NCBI GenBank assembly: GCA_024280775.1
Contig: JAJRPM010000008.1
Coordinates: 62,001-126,000 of the forward strand
Reading direction: 5' to 3'
DNA from: Candidatus Zixiibacteriota bacterium
GTDB lineage: Bacteria > Zixibacteria > MSB-5A5 > GN15 > JACZUZ01
DNA: 64,000 bases
The position numbers and the translations under genes were made by a program. Shown piece after piece: positions 1-9,998 of the stretch. The first letter of the stretch is position 1. Every line of letters starts with the position of its first letter. The notes below the pieces were generated by a model. That model searched no databases, was not told the DNA's origin, and saw only the letters and a list, made by a program, of their open reading frames with translations.

Positions 1-37
1 CAAAAGTGTTACTTACAAAAAGGGTAGAGATAACTAC

Positions 38-526
38 ATGAAAGCAAAGACAAAACGATATTGGCTATTCAAATCTGAACCATCCGGTTTTTCGATAGAA
101 GACCTAAAAGCCTGTCCCAACAAGACTGAGCCCTGGGACGGTGTGCGAAACTATCAAGCGCGTAATTTTCTACGCGATGACATCCAGGTGGGTGACGGTG
201 TGCTGTTTTATCATTCAAGAATTCCAGAGCCGGCGGTTGTGGGGGCGTGCATTGTCACTAAGTCCGGATATCCGGATACCACTGCTTTTGACCCAAAAGC
301 CAAACACTACGACCCCAAGAGTGACTCCAGCGCTCCGCGTTGGTTTTTGGTGGATGTGAAGCTCAAGAAAATATTCAAACGCGTAGTGACACTCAATGAA
401 ATCAAAGAATCGGCTGGTCTGGAAACAATGGTAGTTGCGCAAAAAGGATCACGTCTGTCAATCCAACCTGTTACAGAAGCTGAATGGAAAATCATTCATG
501 ATTTGGCAGGGGACGCCATCAAATAG
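38..526 (+). CDS. EVE domain protein (YTH-like fold)
   Basis: The 162-residue protein is a single EVE domain. Visible hallmarks are the N-terminal WLFKSEP block (about residues 9-15), the WDGVRNYQARNF segment (33-44), and the GDGVLFYHS strand that follows. EVE domains share the YTH/PUA-like fold and are thought to bind modified bases in nucleic acid; the substrate of this bacterial subfamily is not fixed by sequence. The length matches the usual stand-alone family of about 150-160 residues. The ATG at 38 follows a purine-rich GGTAGAGA. It is convergent with the next gene, with a hairpin at 556-599 between them. The family call is firm and the function open. Confidence 0.93.
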   Translation: MKAKTKRYWLFKSEPSGFSIEDLKACPNKTEPWDGVRNYQARNFLRDDIQVGDGVLFYHSRIPEPAVVGACIVTKSGYPDTTAFDPKAKHYDPKSDSSAPRWFLVDVKLKKIFKRVVTLNEIKESAGLETMVVAQKGSRLSIQPVTEAEWKIIHDLAGDAIK

Positions 527-555
527 AGAGAGACAAATAGAAAAGCAAAATAGAA

Positions 556-599
556 AGAGCGCCAGATTTGAGTCTGGGGTGACACAAAACTGGCGCTCT
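556..599. terminator. 10-bp inverted repeat between convergent genes
   Basis: Arms AGAGCGCCAG (556-565) and CTGGCGCTCT (590-599) pair perfectly around a 24-nt loop that itself contains a small CAGA/TCTG hairpin. It lies between two convergent genes, where a two-way terminator is expected. There is no clear T-run on either side, so termination is inferred from position. Confidence 0.45.
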
Positions 600-639
600 G
601 TAATAGTCTATTCTAAGACCTACATCTAATTCGTTACAA

Positions 640-1029
640 CTAGTTCGGCCTGCCGACAGTAGCAACTTTGTTTAAGTCGCTCTGTACCAGAAACCATACC
701 GCAGGCGAAAAGAAAATCCAAAGAATGAAAACCAACCAGATTTCATACCTACCCTGATTCCATTTGTCATACAGCTGAGAATGCTTGTAATATGAATAGA
801 AATTCGCAAACGGGATGAACAGCAATACCGTCCATAGCTCTGGTGAAGCATCACTATCCTGAGCCAAATACTGAAGCTCACGTGAGGTTACCAGGAACCA
901 ATAGACTGAATAAAATCCGAGTGTGACAATCATCAGGAGAATCTGCATGCCCATACTACGATACTTGATAGACGTTGTAGAATAAGAATTACCTGCCGGT
1001 GGTTGTTGAGCCATACTCTGTTCGGTCAT
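640..1029 (-). CDS. DUF4234-type small membrane protein
   Basis: The 129-residue protein has a short polar, Pro/Gln-rich N-terminus and then three hydrophobic stretches (about residues 27-47, 65-82 and 97-115). These contain the GFYSVYWFL and PFANFYSYYKHSQ motifs typical of DUF4234 proteins. Members are small inner-membrane proteins of unknown function. It is transcribed away from the M28 peptidase side and convergent with the EVE gene. Nothing in the sequence indicates a substrate. Confidence 0.8.
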   Translation of the reverse strand: MTEQSMAQQPPAGNSYSTTSIKYRSMGMQILLMIVTLGFYSVYWFLVTSRELQYLAQDSDASPELWTVLLFIPFANFYSYYKHSQLYDKWNQGRYEIWLVFILWIFFSPAVWFLVQSDLNKVATVGRPN

Positions 1030-1087
1030 TCATACTTCCTTTCAGATAAACGCAGTAAGTTCAAATACTATCCAAAGCATTCTTAGC

Positions 1088-2857
1088 TTAGAAAATTAGA
1101 GTCATGGTAAGCTCTGTGCCGTCACGATCAACAACAACTTGCGTGGTGTCGCCCTTGCGGAATTTCGAGAGAGCCGCCATATAGGCGTATATATCTGCAA
1201 TCTCATACTCGCCTATCTTCACAACTATATCCCCTGAAAGAATACCAGCTATATCAGCGGCTCTTTCTTCGGTAACCCCGTCAATATGTAACCCTTTTTC
1301 CTCCCAGGTATAATCAGGCATCACACCAAGTGTAACTGTGAAACGTGGTGATTTACCCGGGGCGTCATCCTTGGTTTTAGTGAACTCAAGTTTTGGAGTT
1401 GAGGCGGCAAATCGCTCGATACAGGAACTTACAAAAGTAAGCACACTGGCCTCACCGCTGGCATTTATCATGCCGACATCATCTGTCGGCCTGTGATATT
1501 GCTTGTGCGCTCCAGTGAAAAAGAACAAAGTCGGAACTCCTCCGTTATAGAAAGCCGTATGATCCGATGGACCGACGCCTGATTCACTAGTTGTAATCTT
1601 GAAATCACCGTCATATTTCTCAAAATACTCCTTGAACGCCGGTGAGGTTCCAACGCCCTGAACCGGCAATCCCTTTTCTTCTTTCAAACGCCCAATCATG
1701 TCCATGTTGATCATAAACGTTACATCATCAAGCTCGATAGTGGGGTTCTTGACAAAATAGTTAGAACCCAACAGGCCAGATTCCTCACCGGAGAATGTCA
1801 TAAATAATATCGAGTAATCAAGTTCATCAGCCTTAGATGCAAAATAGCGCGCCAACTCTATCACTCCAGCTGTGCCACTTGCATTGTCGTCTGCGCCGTT
1901 GTGAATCTGTGGTTCCTTGCCAGTATATAGTGATCCTGAACCAGGTCCACCCCAGCCCAGATGATCATAATGCGCCCCCACAACTACAGTGCGGTTGTCA
2001 GTTGCTTTCTTGCCGGCCAAAAATCCTAGTACATTGTGACCGGTTGATTTAATCCTCTGCAGATCTGCTTCGCCAGAGAATGAAGAGCTAGCTAAGGCTT
2101 CCGGTGTTGAGTGTTTATCGTCGAAAACAGTTCGCTTCAAATAGAAAATTGGAATATCTCTTTCGGTGGGATGAGAGCGCTTGCGCTGAGATAGCGAATC
2201 GTCCTGATCTTCAGGAGTGAAAAAGAAAATTCCACTCACACCATGTTTGGTAGCCTCGGCGATTTTTGCGTCAATAGTTGCCGCGTCATAATAAGCCGAA
2301 TGCGGCTCATTACCATCTGGGGCAAAACGCGAAATAAGCACAGCCTTGCCTTCGACATCTATGCCCTCGTAGTCGTGATGCTCCACACTATCCAACTCAA
2401 TCCCGAATCCTACATAGACAAGACTTGTAAAAGAAAAATCACCCACATGCGAAATTTTCAGCGGCACAAAATCATCACCGATTTTCAATTCGCGCGAATC
2501 AATTTTCAATGAATTCGAAGGACCAAACCTAATCTCTGAAGTGAACTCAAAAGCTTGTTTGAAGGATTTGTCATCACCTGCAGGTTTCAACCCGATTTGC
2601 TGAAACTGCTCAATGATATACTCAGCGGCTTTGGCCTCGCCCTCTGAGCCGACTTTGCGACCTTCCAGGCTATCAGCGGAAAGCACAGCGATATGTTCCC
2701 GAATCACCGTAGAATCAAATTCAACCGCCTCGACAACTGATGAGATGCCGGCTAATGATAGGAGAGTTCCCAATAGATACATCTTGACGACGAAACTCTT
2801 GTTACGAGTCCTGCTGTGGTGGATTGCTCTCTTTGAAGCGCTTGCTTGCCTTGCCAT
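1088..2857 (-). CDS. Secreted M28 zinc aminopeptidase with PDZ domain
   Basis: Predicted exported metallopeptidase of family M28. The chosen ATG at 2857 follows AAGGAG at about 10 bases, giving 589 residues; an upstream in-frame ATG at 2941 lacks a good ribosome site. A signal peptide ends near VVEA. A protease-associated-like insert precedes the catalytic domain. The zinc and catalytic residues are in order: HYDH (about residue 294), GADDNASG (about 321), SGEES (about 356), NMDMIG (about 386) and YHRPTDD (about 454). The last 80 residues form a PDZ domain, as in periplasmic or outer-surface M28 peptidases. It probably trims peptides in the cell envelope. It stands alone, divergent from the chemoreceptor gene. 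Confidence 0.9.
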   Translation of the reverse strand: MARQASASKRAIHHSRTRNKSFVVKMYLLGTLLSLAGISSVVEAVEFDSTVIREHIAVLSADSLEGRKVGSEGEAKAAEYIIEQFQQIGLKPAGDDKSFKQAFEFTSEIRFGPSNSLKIDSRELKIGDDFVPLKISHVGDFSFTSLVYVGFGIELDSVEHHDYEGIDVEGKAVLISRFAPDGNEPHSAYYDAATIDAKIAEATKHGVSGIFFFTPEDQDDSLSQRKRSHPTERDIPIFYLKRTVFDDKHSTPEALASSSFSGEADLQRIKSTGHNVLGFLAGKKATDNRTVVVGAHYDHLGWGGPGSGSLYTGKEPQIHNGADDNASGTAGVIELARYFASKADELDYSILFMTFSGEESGLLGSNYFVKNPTIELDDVTFMINMDMIGRLKEEKGLPVQGVGTSPAFKEYFEKYDGDFKITTSESGVGPSDHTAFYNGGVPTLFFFTGAHKQYHRPTDDVGMINASGEASVLTFVSSCIERFAASTPKLEFTKTKDDAPGKSPRFTVTLGVMPDYTWEEKGLHIDGVTEERAADIAGILSGDIVVKIGEYEIADIYAYMAALSKFRKGDTTQVVVDRDGTELTMTLIF

Positions 2858-3394
2858 ACCTACGACTCTCCTTCGATTTATTGCCTTACAACTATTCCAT
2901 TTGATGCTCCGAATGCAATATGCGCAAATTGTGCTCTGCAAACAAGCCAGGCTCCTATCAATTCGATTCTCACAAGCCGATATCGAATTTGCTCCATTTC
3001 CACCAATCGTTTCATTCTGATATCAAGCATCAACAGGAAATTCCGTTCACAAGGGGAGTCGAACTTGCTACTATTGGCACGTTTTCCAATCATAGACCGT
3101 AAAGGTGTTCATTTGTAAACGATGGGTTCAGAGTGTTCAGAGTTTGCGCTAATGGAACACTTACATACTCCGAATTATTAGATAAGGTAAGCCATACAGG
3201 TACAGGAAATTGGGGGGTGCGCTCGGAATTGTTGTCAAGAACAAATCTGTTGCTTACAAGGGATTGAGGCTTGAAGGCAAGGTGTCGCCATAATCTTTCT
3301 TAAACTAGAATAGTACGACAGTAGAAACTCAAGAATAACAAACAATAAACAATAAATCGCACTCCAGTTTAACAAAAGGAGAAGTGCAAATTAC
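2858..3394. other. Divergent intergenic region, 537 bp
   Basis: This spacer separates the M28 peptidase (minus) from the first chemoreceptor (plus), so it must hold two outward promoters. I could not pick out clean -35/-10 pairs. The AAAGGAG at about 3376 is the ribosome site of the chemoreceptor. Open frames here have no recognisable protein. A 76-nt segment at 3045-3120 has an acceptor-like 8-bp terminal pairing but no tRNA arms. Confidence 0.5.
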
Positions 3395-5194
3395 ATGAAT
3401 CTATCAAAAATACGTTTGACAGCCAAGTTTATGCTAGGAGTAGCTGCTATTCTGGCAGTGACTTTGACTGCAAACTTGATAATTACCAACAGCCATGTAA
3501 ATGAGCAGGCAAACGAAGCCTTTACCGATAAGCTCCGCCAGATTACTGGCATGGCATTGACTGTCCGTGATTGGTCCGCCGAGCATCAGAAGATCTATCG
3601 CAGTGATGAGCAATCCGAAGGCGGAAAGCGTGACATTGCTTCTGTTCCAGTTGTACAGGCATGGCAAATCACTCAGGACTACGCAAACTCGATGAACATT
3701 GAGTTCCGCACTCCTTCATTATCCCCGCGTAACCCTGATAACATGGCCGTGGGATTTGAGCGCGAGGCTCTCCTGGCTTTCCAGAGCGATCATTCATTGA
3801 AGGAGTTCGTAAAGCGCGAAGAAGAATCCAACGGTCAGGAATATGTTCACTTTGCCGTTCCTGTTTATCTGGGCAAAAGCTGCTTGGAATGTCACGGCTT
3901 TCCCAAAGGCGAGCTTGATCCGTTTGGCTTCGCAAAAGAGGGCATGAGTGAGGGAGATTTGCGCGCCGCATTTGTATTGAAAGCGAATGCTGCGACTCTT
4001 TTGGCGAACGAGGCGGCGAATACTCAGTTCATGATCTGGTCAACATTGATAATCATGACTTTAGTTTGTGGAGTTATCTACTGGTTCACTCGCAAGATGG
4101 TTGTCGGTCCGATTGGCAAGGTTGTGGGAGTTACAGACAAGATGACCGATGATTTTGACAAACTAGCGCTTGTGGTTGATGGTATAGCCAACAATGACCT
4201 AACGCGTAGCTTTGAGGAAACAGAGCTTGAAGCGCTTAATATCAATACCGAAGATGAAATCGGCGATATGGCAAGGTCCGTCGAGCGTATGATGAATTCA
4301 AAGCGCAAGATTGGCGCCTCAATGAATCAGATGACTTCATCGCTTAGAAACACAATTGGCAACGTGTCAAAGACATCCGAGTCGCTACTTTCGGCGGCCA
4401 CCGAAATTAGTTCCAGCGCTGAGCAAATGGCCAATGGCGCAAAACAACAGACAGATCAAACCACACAGGTCTCTACAGCAGTTGAAGAAATGACAGCTAC
4501 TGTAATAGAGACTTCAAAGAATGCAGAAGAGGCCTCGACTATTTCCAGGCAAGCCTCAGAAATGGCGTCAGTAGGCGCCGAAGTTGTGACAGAAACCATA
4601 GCCGGAATGCAACGTATTGCTAGTGTGGTTTCGAACTCCGCGGCCACAATTGGTGAATTGGCAAAGTCCGCAGATCATATCGGTGAGATTATCGGCGTAA
4701 TTGATGATATCGCGGACCAGACTAATCTGCTGGCGCTAAATGCCGCTATTGAAGCCGCAAGAGCCGGTGAGCAAGGACGTGGATTCGCCGTGGTTGCTGA
4801 TGAAGTTCGCAAACTTGCAGAGCGCACGACTAAAGCTACAGCTGAAATAACCGGTATGATTAAAGGTATCCAGCGCGACACCAGTGACGCAGTAAAGTCG
4901 ATGGAAGAAGGAACAATAGAGGTAAACACCGGTCGTGAGCTTGCTGATAAAGCCGGGGACTCACTCAATGAGATTCTCAATATGAGCCAACGTGTGAACA
5001 ATATGATTCAACAAATCGCCACCGCCGCCGAGGAGCAATCAGCAGCGGCAGAGGAGATCTCACGCAATGTAGATCAAATTGCCAATGTCACTCAAGAAAC
5101 CGCCAAGGGAGCCTCTGAGTCTGCTTTTGCCTCTGAGGACTTGAGTAAGCAAGCCGAAGGGTTAACACGAATCGTCAGTGAATTCAAAGTGTAA
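3395..5194 (+). CDS. Methyl-accepting chemotaxis protein with c-heme-type Tll0287-like sensor
   Basis: The 599-residue transmembrane chemoreceptor has, in order: a first membrane segment (about 11-31); an extracytoplasmic Tll0287-like (DUF3365) sensor carrying a CxxCH motif (C163, C166, H167), the usual covalent heme c site; a second membrane segment (about 211-230); a linker/HAMP region; and an MCP signalling domain (about 330-599). The conserved hairpin tip is [19 protein letters not shown]. The heme suggests redox, gas or light sensing through CheA/CheW. No chemotaxis kinase genes lie nearby. AAAGGAG precedes the ATG. Sensor and signalling halves closely match the next gene, but the linker (about 235-325) differs. 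A strong terminator follows. Confidence 0.92.
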   Translation: MNLSKIRLTAKFMLGVAAILAVTLTANLIITNSHVNEQANEAFTDKLRQITGMALTVRDWSAEHQKIYRSDEQSEGGKRDIASVPVVQAWQITQDYANSMNIEFRTPSLSPRNPDNMAVGFEREALLAFQSDHSLKEFVKREEESNGQEYVHFAVPVYLGKSCLECHGFPKGELDPFGFAKEGMSEGDLRAAFVLKANAATLLANEAANTQFMIWSTLIIMTLVCGVIYWFTRKMVVGPIGKVVGVTDKMTDDFDKLALVVDGIANNDLTRSFEETELEALNINTEDEIGDMARSVERMMNSKRKIGASMNQMTSSLRNTIGNVSKTSESLLSAATEISSSAEQMANGAKQQTDQTTQVSTAVEEMTATVIETSKNAEEASTISRQASEMASVGAEVVTETIAGMQRIASVVSNSAATIGELAKSADHIGEIIGVIDDIADQTNLLALNAAIEAARAGEQGRGFAVVADEVRKLAERTTKATAEITGMIKGIQRDTSDAVKSMEEGTIEVNTGRELADKAGDSLNEILNMSQRVNNMIQQIATAAEEQSAAAEEISRNVDQIANVTQETAKGASESAFASEDLSKQAEGLTRIVSEFKV

Positions 5195-5225
5195 GCGTCG
5201 ATTACGAAACTTGATATAGAGTCCA

Positions 5226-5280
5226 AGCCGGTCTGTTCGCGCCTCTTCCAGGGGGTCTGCGAGCAGGCCGGTTTTTTGTT
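5226..5280 (+). terminator. Rho-independent terminator after first chemoreceptor
   Basis: A 13-bp stem (CCGGTCTGTTCGC with GCGAGCAGGCCGG, two G-T pairs) is followed directly by TTTTTTGTTTT. It lies 31 bases after the stop codon. Confidence 0.9.
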
Positions 5281-5987
5281 TTACCTTCGGTTTCATAGCG
5301 CCAATGGACACCTTTTTCGAATTCTGCTTTGCCCTCAAAATCACATTGGTTCGTTATAGCGTTCTAATTCACTAGCAGGTCTTGTTTCAACACAGGGGAT
5401 AGAGTTTCCTAGTTGAAACCAAAAAACAAGACTGATTCAGTATTGGCCAATTGGGCCATAACTCAAGACTGCGTATTTGAAACGTGGTTTTCATCTCCTG
5501 TCCCAAGCTAAACCAACCACGCGAGCGAACAGTGTCTGTGTTTCAAAGGAACAGCTACGTAGCTTTCTGGAAAGCTGCAATTTGAAGCAATCATGTTACA
5601 CAGTGGAAACATCTTCCAGGAAAGGAACATGTCCACTTTATGGCGCTTCAATGTGTAATAGTTGTTTCAGAACCTTGAGCCAGGTTCCTCGCCGACATAC
5701 TGGATGCGCTTTTGATTCAACAGCGAGCATGATGTTCAAATCGCCACAAGCATCAAGGTCGCTGACAAGTTTATTCAATAATTGCACACTGCATTAGCTC
5801 AAGCGCACAAGTAAAACTCCCGAGTATAGGACTACAGTGAACGCAAACGATTGTGACGTTACGCCCAGTGCACAACTGACGCAAATACGTCAAGTAGGCC
5901 ATAAGAAATTGTTCTGCTAGTAACCCAAAGTAGACTATTTGAGTCGAGAATCATAAATCAGCCTAAAGTAAGGAAAGGAATCAATTC
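5281..5987. other. Intergenic region between tandem chemoreceptors
   Basis: About 700 bp without a convincing gene. A 106-codon frame at 5477-5797 has Cys/Ser-rich composition unlike its neighbours, no ribosome site and no recognisable domain. A perfect 8-bp inverted repeat GTTTCAAC/GTTGAAAC spans 5384-5419. The stretch just before the second receptor contains its ribosome site, AAGGAAAGGAA, at about 5970. Confidence 0.5.
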
Positions 5988-7796
5988 ATGAGTTCATTCA
6001 AGATGCGTCTAACATCCAAGTTCATGCTTGGTGTGGTGGCCATATTAGCGGTGACCATGCTGGCAAACTTGATAATGACTAGCAAGAGAGTAAATGAACA
6101 CGCCAATGAGGCGTTCACCGACAAACTTCGTCAAATAACAGGCATGGCGTTAACTGTGCGCGACTGGGCGTCAGAACATCAAGATATTTATCGCTCCGCC
6201 AAGCAGTCCAAAGACGGCAAAAGAAGTATCATGGCTGTGCCGGTTGTGCAAGCTTGGCAGATAACCAAAGAATATGCTAATTCTATGAACATAGAATTCA
6301 GGACACCATCATTGGCGCCGCGAAATCCTGACAATGAAGCAGTAGGTTTTGAGAGAGAAGCATTGTTGGCCTTCCAGAAAGATCATGCATTGAAAGAATA
6401 CGTTGTGCGTAGCGAAGATTCCGATGGGCAAGAATATGTTCACTTTGCGGTGCCGGTGTATCTGGGCAAGGATTGTCTTGAGTGTCACGGCTTCCCCAAA
6501 GGCGAATTGGATCCCTATGGATATGCCAAAGAAGGGATGAGCGAAGGCGACCTTCGCGCGGCTTTTGTTCTCAAGGCCAATGCCGCGACGTTGGTGGCCA
6601 ATGAGGCCAGCAATACTCAGTTTATGCTATGGTCAACTTTGACTATCATGCTTCTAGTGTGCGCAGGCATCTTTTGGGCGATTCGAAAGATGGTCACTAG
6701 TCCTTTGGCTGAAGTTGGAGCCAAAATGGAAGCAATTGCTGTTGGTGATATTAGACAACAGATTGACTACAAATCCAATGATGAAATTGGTGATGTGGCA
6801 ATCTCTTTCGGAAAAATGACTGAGTACCTATCTGAGATGGCCGCGGCCGCTGATCAAATGGCTGATGGTGACCTAAACGTGGATGTGCAACCCAAATCTC
6901 AGGATGACGCGCTAGGGAACTCTTTCAGCAAAATGTCCCAATCGTTGCGTGAGATGATAGTGAATGTTACTAAGACATCAGAGTCATTGTTATCAGCCTC
7001 AACAGAAATCAGTTCCAATGCCGAACAAATGGCCAGCGGCGCCAAACAACAAACCGAACAAACTACTCAAGTTTCCACTGCAGTTGAAGAAATGACTGCA
7101 ACTGTGATTGAAACTTCCAAGAATGCCTCGGAGGCGTCAGTTGTAGCCACCCAGTCTTCTGAAATGGCCACCGCCGGAGCGGAAGTTGTCACGGAGACAA
7201 TAGCTGGAATGCAGCGCATAGCTGATGTTGTTACAAGCTCGGCTAACACTATTGGTGAGTTGGCCAAGTCAGCGGACGAAATAGGCGAAATCATCAGCGT
7301 AATCGATGATATCGCCGATCAGACAAATCTGTTGGCTCTAAATGCGGCTATTGAAGCAGCTCGCGCAGGCGAGCAAGGGCGTGGTTTTGCGGTTGTAGCT
7401 GATGAGGTCCGTAAATTGGCCGAGCGAACTACCAAGGCCACTGCTGAAATCACCGGTATGATAAAAGGCATTCAACGTGACACAGGTGATGCTGTAAAAT
7501 CAATGGAAGAAGGCGCTATTGAAGTCAATACCGGTCGTGAACTTGCAGATAAGGCAGGCGACTCTCTCAATGAGATTCTCTCTATGAGCCAAAGAGTCAA
7601 CAGCATGATCCAGCAGATAGCCACCGCCGCAGAACAACAATCCGCCGCCGCCGAGCAAATCTCAAGAAGCGTGGAGCAAATAGCAGGTGTAACCCAGGAC
7701 ACTGCCAAGGGAGCATCAGAATCTGCCTTTGCCTCGGAAGATCTCAACAAACAGGCCGAGGGTCTCTCGCGCATAGTTAGTGAGTTCAAAGTGTAA
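5988..7796 (+). CDS. Methyl-accepting chemotaxis protein, paralogue with tandem HAMP
   Basis: The 602-residue paralogue has the same plan as the preceding receptor: membrane segment, Tll0287-like sensor with C163xxC166H167, second membrane segment (about 211-230), then signalling helices with the same [19 protein letters not shown] tip. Between membrane and signalling domain it shows a regular HAMP ([20 protein letters not shown] followed by DEIGD) and a second HAMP-like segment ([10 protein letters not shown]). The other receptor has a longer, altered segment there. Both end in FKV with no NWETF-type CheR tether. It is probably a duplication with divergent linkers, sensing related redox or ligand cues. 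Confidence 0.92.
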   Translation: MSSFKMRLTSKFMLGVVAILAVTMLANLIMTSKRVNEHANEAFTDKLRQITGMALTVRDWASEHQDIYRSAKQSKDGKRSIMAVPVVQAWQITKEYANSMNIEFRTPSLAPRNPDNEAVGFEREALLAFQKDHALKEYVVRSEDSDGQEYVHFAVPVYLGKDCLECHGFPKGELDPYGYAKEGMSEGDLRAAFVLKANAATLVANEASNTQFMLWSTLTIMLLVCAGIFWAIRKMVTSPLAEVGAKMEAIAVGDIRQQIDYKSNDEIGDVAISFGKMTEYLSEMAAAADQMADGDLNVDVQPKSQDDALGNSFSKMSQSLREMIVNVTKTSESLLSASTEISSNAEQMASGAKQQTEQTTQVSTAVEEMTATVIETSKNASEASVVATQSSEMATAGAEVVTETIAGMQRIADVVTSSANTIGELAKSADEIGEIISVIDDIADQTNLLALNAAIEAARAGEQGRGFAVVADEVRKLAERTTKATAEITGMIKGIQRDTGDAVKSMEEGAIEVNTGRELADKAGDSLNEILSMSQRVNSMIQQIATAAEQQSAAAEQISRSVEQIAGVTQDTAKGASESAFASEDLNKQAEGLSRIVSEFKV

Positions 7797-7828
7797 CATA
7801 CATCAATATCTATTAACCTGTAATACAC

Positions 7829-7878
7829 GCGGTCTGCCTGTTGTTCCCAACGTGGAAAACAGGTGGACCGCTTTGTTG
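7829..7878 (+). terminator. Terminator after second chemoreceptor
   Basis: GCGGTCTGCCTGTT pairs with AACAGGTGGACCGC apart from two central mismatches, and the stem is followed by TTTGTTGT. It sits between convergent genes and fits the plus strand best. Confidence 0.75.
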
Positions 7879-7899
7879 TAACCAGCATCAAACAAGGAG

Positions 7900-8697
7900 T
7901 CAGAACTTCCCTCTGACTCGCTCTTTGTAAGGTAAAATCTCAAGGCAAGTTGTCCACCAGCCACTGGTGATTGACTCGATAAACTCCCCGGAGATGCGTT
8001 CGCTTTTCATTTCATCAGCTAATCGCTGATAGTCATATATCACAGGAACAGATTCAACTTGAACACCGCCGTTATCATCAACAGACAGTATTGTATACCA
8101 AACATTGGTCTGTCCGTCATTTGCCGGCCTGCCTATCACACCCACATTGGCGAAAAGCCTTCCCGATGGTAGCTCGCGCTTCCAGTGAATCCCGGTATGA
8201 GTAGCCAGCACAACATCTACTTTAGCTTGTTCGCAGAACATTTCCAGCAGATGTGTCGGAGAGCTTGATTCCCAAAGGAATTCGTTAGTCCGGCGTGGAG
8301 ACCCATGACACAAAAGAGTCTTAACTCCCGCAATTTCCAAACTGATACTATCCGGGAGACTCGCAAGGAAACGCTTGTTGTCCTCACTGGTGTTCTTCAA
8401 AGTGTAATCATAGCTGAGCCGGGCAAAGTGATTGTCCTGAGGATCGGTATAGCCGCATTGACAATCCGGAAGGTCTCTAGAAACCGAGTCGTCATAGTTC
8501 CCCTTCAGGCACTTTACTCCGAAGCGCCGAAGAAGCGGGAATACCTTATCAGGATTAGGCCCAAAAGCTCCCATATCCCCGAGACAATACAAGTCCTCAA
8601 CACCGCGACCTCTGGCATCCTCACAGACAGCCTCCAGGGCCAGATAGTTATTATAGACTCCGCCAAAACATGCAATTCTTTGTGTTGTTGTGTTCAT
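7900..8697 (-). CDS. Metallophosphoesterase-family protein with degenerate first motif
   Basis: The 265-residue protein has a calcineurin-like phosphoesterase fold. Recognisable motifs are LGDMGAFGPNP (motif II), GNYDDS (motif III), LLCHGSP (motif IV) and THTGIHW followed by NVGVIGRP (motif V). Motif I, normally D-x-H-x-N, reads CFGGVYNNYLALEAV, so the first metal-binding Asp and His are replaced by Gly and Tyr. Either metal occupancy is altered or this is a specialised subfamily. It starts 40 bases downstream of the radical SAM gene on the same strand, so the two are very likely one operon and may act on one substrate. No substrate can be named. Confidence 0.83.
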   Translation of the reverse strand: MNTTTQRIACFGGVYNNYLALEAVCEDARGRGVEDLYCLGDMGAFGPNPDKVFPLLRRFGVKCLKGNYDDSVSRDLPDCQCGYTDPQDNHFARLSYDYTLKNTSEDNKRFLASLPDSISLEIAGVKTLLCHGSPRRTNEFLWESSSPTHLLEMFCEQAKVDVVLATHTGIHWKRELPSGRLFANVGVIGRPANDGQTNVWYTILSVDDNGGVQVESVPVIYDYQRLADEMKSERISGEFIESITSGWWTTCLEILPYKERVRGKF

Positions 8698-8737
8698 GGT
8701 TTAGTGAGGTCTGAAAAACTCACTTCTGTTGTCGTCA

Positions 8738-9694
8738 CTAAAATGCTGAGCGCGATGTTTCAGAAGTTTCAGAAGCCGAAGTTGAGAAATTTGAGCAAAT
8801 GGCGCCGAATTGGTAGCAGGTATAACAGGCCTTGTGGCCCAGTTTGTACGATCCCAGCGAATCATCCACCGAATCACCCAAACGCGCATCAGGCGCATCA
8901 ATCAAGATAGGGCAGACATAGACACCTTTGTCGGTTACAATTCTAGAGTTGGAACACAACAATCGGCCGCTATCATAATCCTTGAGCATATCCTCAGTCA
9001 CCAAATACTCATCAGGGCTGCTAAACTCGGACTTACGATACTCACCTAAATTCAAAGCCGGGAGAATCTTTATCCTCGGTCGCTTATATCCTATTCCATT
9101 GAGCAAAGTCTTGAAGGCCTCAAGTGTCTTGTGGCTCTCGCTTTCGGGCCAGGTTTGCACGGCGGTGATTATCGGCATGAAACCCGCTTCCACCAATGCT
9201 GTGATGCCTTTGATAGCAGAGTCAAACGAGCCGGCGCCGCGAATGTTGTCGTTGGATTCGGCGTTGAATCCATCCAGTGACACTCGCAGCTCCAGCGAAT
9301 AAATAGTATTATCGGATATACGTTTGAGTTTCTCGGCCACACGATGACGAATCACTGTTCCATTGGTCAAAACCGAAACCGGCCCAACTCTTAGCGTATC
9401 TTCCAAAATATCATAAATTTCCTTGTTCAGGAAAGTCTCTCCACCGGTAAAATAAAACTCTTTCACGCCATGTTTTTTCGATTCGTTTACCTGCGCGCTG
9501 ACAGTCTCCCGGTTCAAAAACTTGAATGAATCGTTTTCTGGTGAACAGCTAATAAAACAATGCGAACAGGACAGATTGCAAATTGTCCCGGCTAATTGAA
9601 ACCAGAGTGTGTCCAATGAGTTCAATTCCACTGATCCTGGCATCGCCATACCGCCATTCTTCATGCTGTTTTCGTTGTTCATTAAGTTACTCAT
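8738..9694 (-). CDS. Radical SAM/SPASM-type enzyme
   Basis: The first cluster motif, CNLSCSHC (CxxxCxxC), sits near the N-terminus and is followed by FTGGETFLNKE, a GGE-type SAM-binding loop. A C-terminal cysteine set (CSNSRIVTDKGVYVCP, then ACYTCYQFGAICSN) indicates a SPASM or twitch auxiliary Fe-S domain. Such enzymes modify peptides or small molecules. The ATG at 9694 is preferred because AAAGG lies 9 bases upstream, giving 318 residues; a frame open to 9778 adds 28 residues unlike the family. The metallophosphoesterase lies immediately downstream. There is no obvious precursor peptide next to it. Confidence 0.88.
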   Translation of the reverse strand: MSNLMNNENSMKNGGMAMPGSVELNSLDTLWFQLAGTICNLSCSHCFISCSPENDSFKFLNRETVSAQVNESKKHGVKEFYFTGGETFLNKEIYDILEDTLRVGPVSVLTNGTVIRHRVAEKLKRISDNTIYSLELRVSLDGFNAESNDNIRGAGSFDSAIKGITALVEAGFMPIITAVQTWPESESHKTLEAFKTLLNGIGYKRPRIKILPALNLGEYRKSEFSSPDEYLVTEDMLKDYDSGRLLCSNSRIVTDKGVYVCPILIDAPDARLGDSVDDSLGSYKLGHKACYTCYQFGAICSNFSTSASETSETSRSAF

Positions 9695-9998
9695 CGCATC
9701 TTGCCTTTCTTCGGCCTGTAACTTTGAATACTGCGGTTTTGTTCCTGCATTTGCGTAACTGCAACTACTATGGCGCATACTTGCCCCGAGTTGCTCGTAC
9801 CGCAGCTAATATAGATAGCTTGATAGAATACAACAAGTGCGTGATAGCGCCACATTATCTGTATGTCTTTCTTAACAGTGTATCACTACGAGGTCGGAAA
9901 TATGTTCCGATTCGATATTCGTATAACTATTTGATGTTTGCGAACAGTTTACAGCTACATAAGTACGAGAAGCTAGCAATGATATGAGTCCTGCTACG

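Noticed and set aside
3045-3120. tRNA-like 76-nt segment on the minus strand (8-bp end pairing, GTTCGACTCCCC T-loop look-alike)
   Set aside because: The T-stem does not pair, there is no D-arm or anticodon stem, and no CCA follows. Only the length and the ends fit.
5477-5797. 106-codon open frame between the chemoreceptors
   Set aside because: No ribosome site, odd Cys/Ser-rich composition and no resemblance to any protein family.
5810-5920. Possible cyclic-di-GMP riboswitch (ACGCAAA and GTAGG elements) before the second chemoreceptor
   Set aside because: The elements are present in the wrong order and spacing, and the flanking helices do not form.
8305-8910. 201-codon plus-strand frame across the phosphoesterase and radical SAM genes
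   Set aside because: Shadow of two well-supported minus-strand genes; no protein family signal.
9583-9987. 134-codon plus-strand frame before the orphan terminator
   Set aside because: Half of it is antisense to the radical SAM gene and it lacks a ribosome site; a noncoding RNA is more plausible if anything is transcribed.
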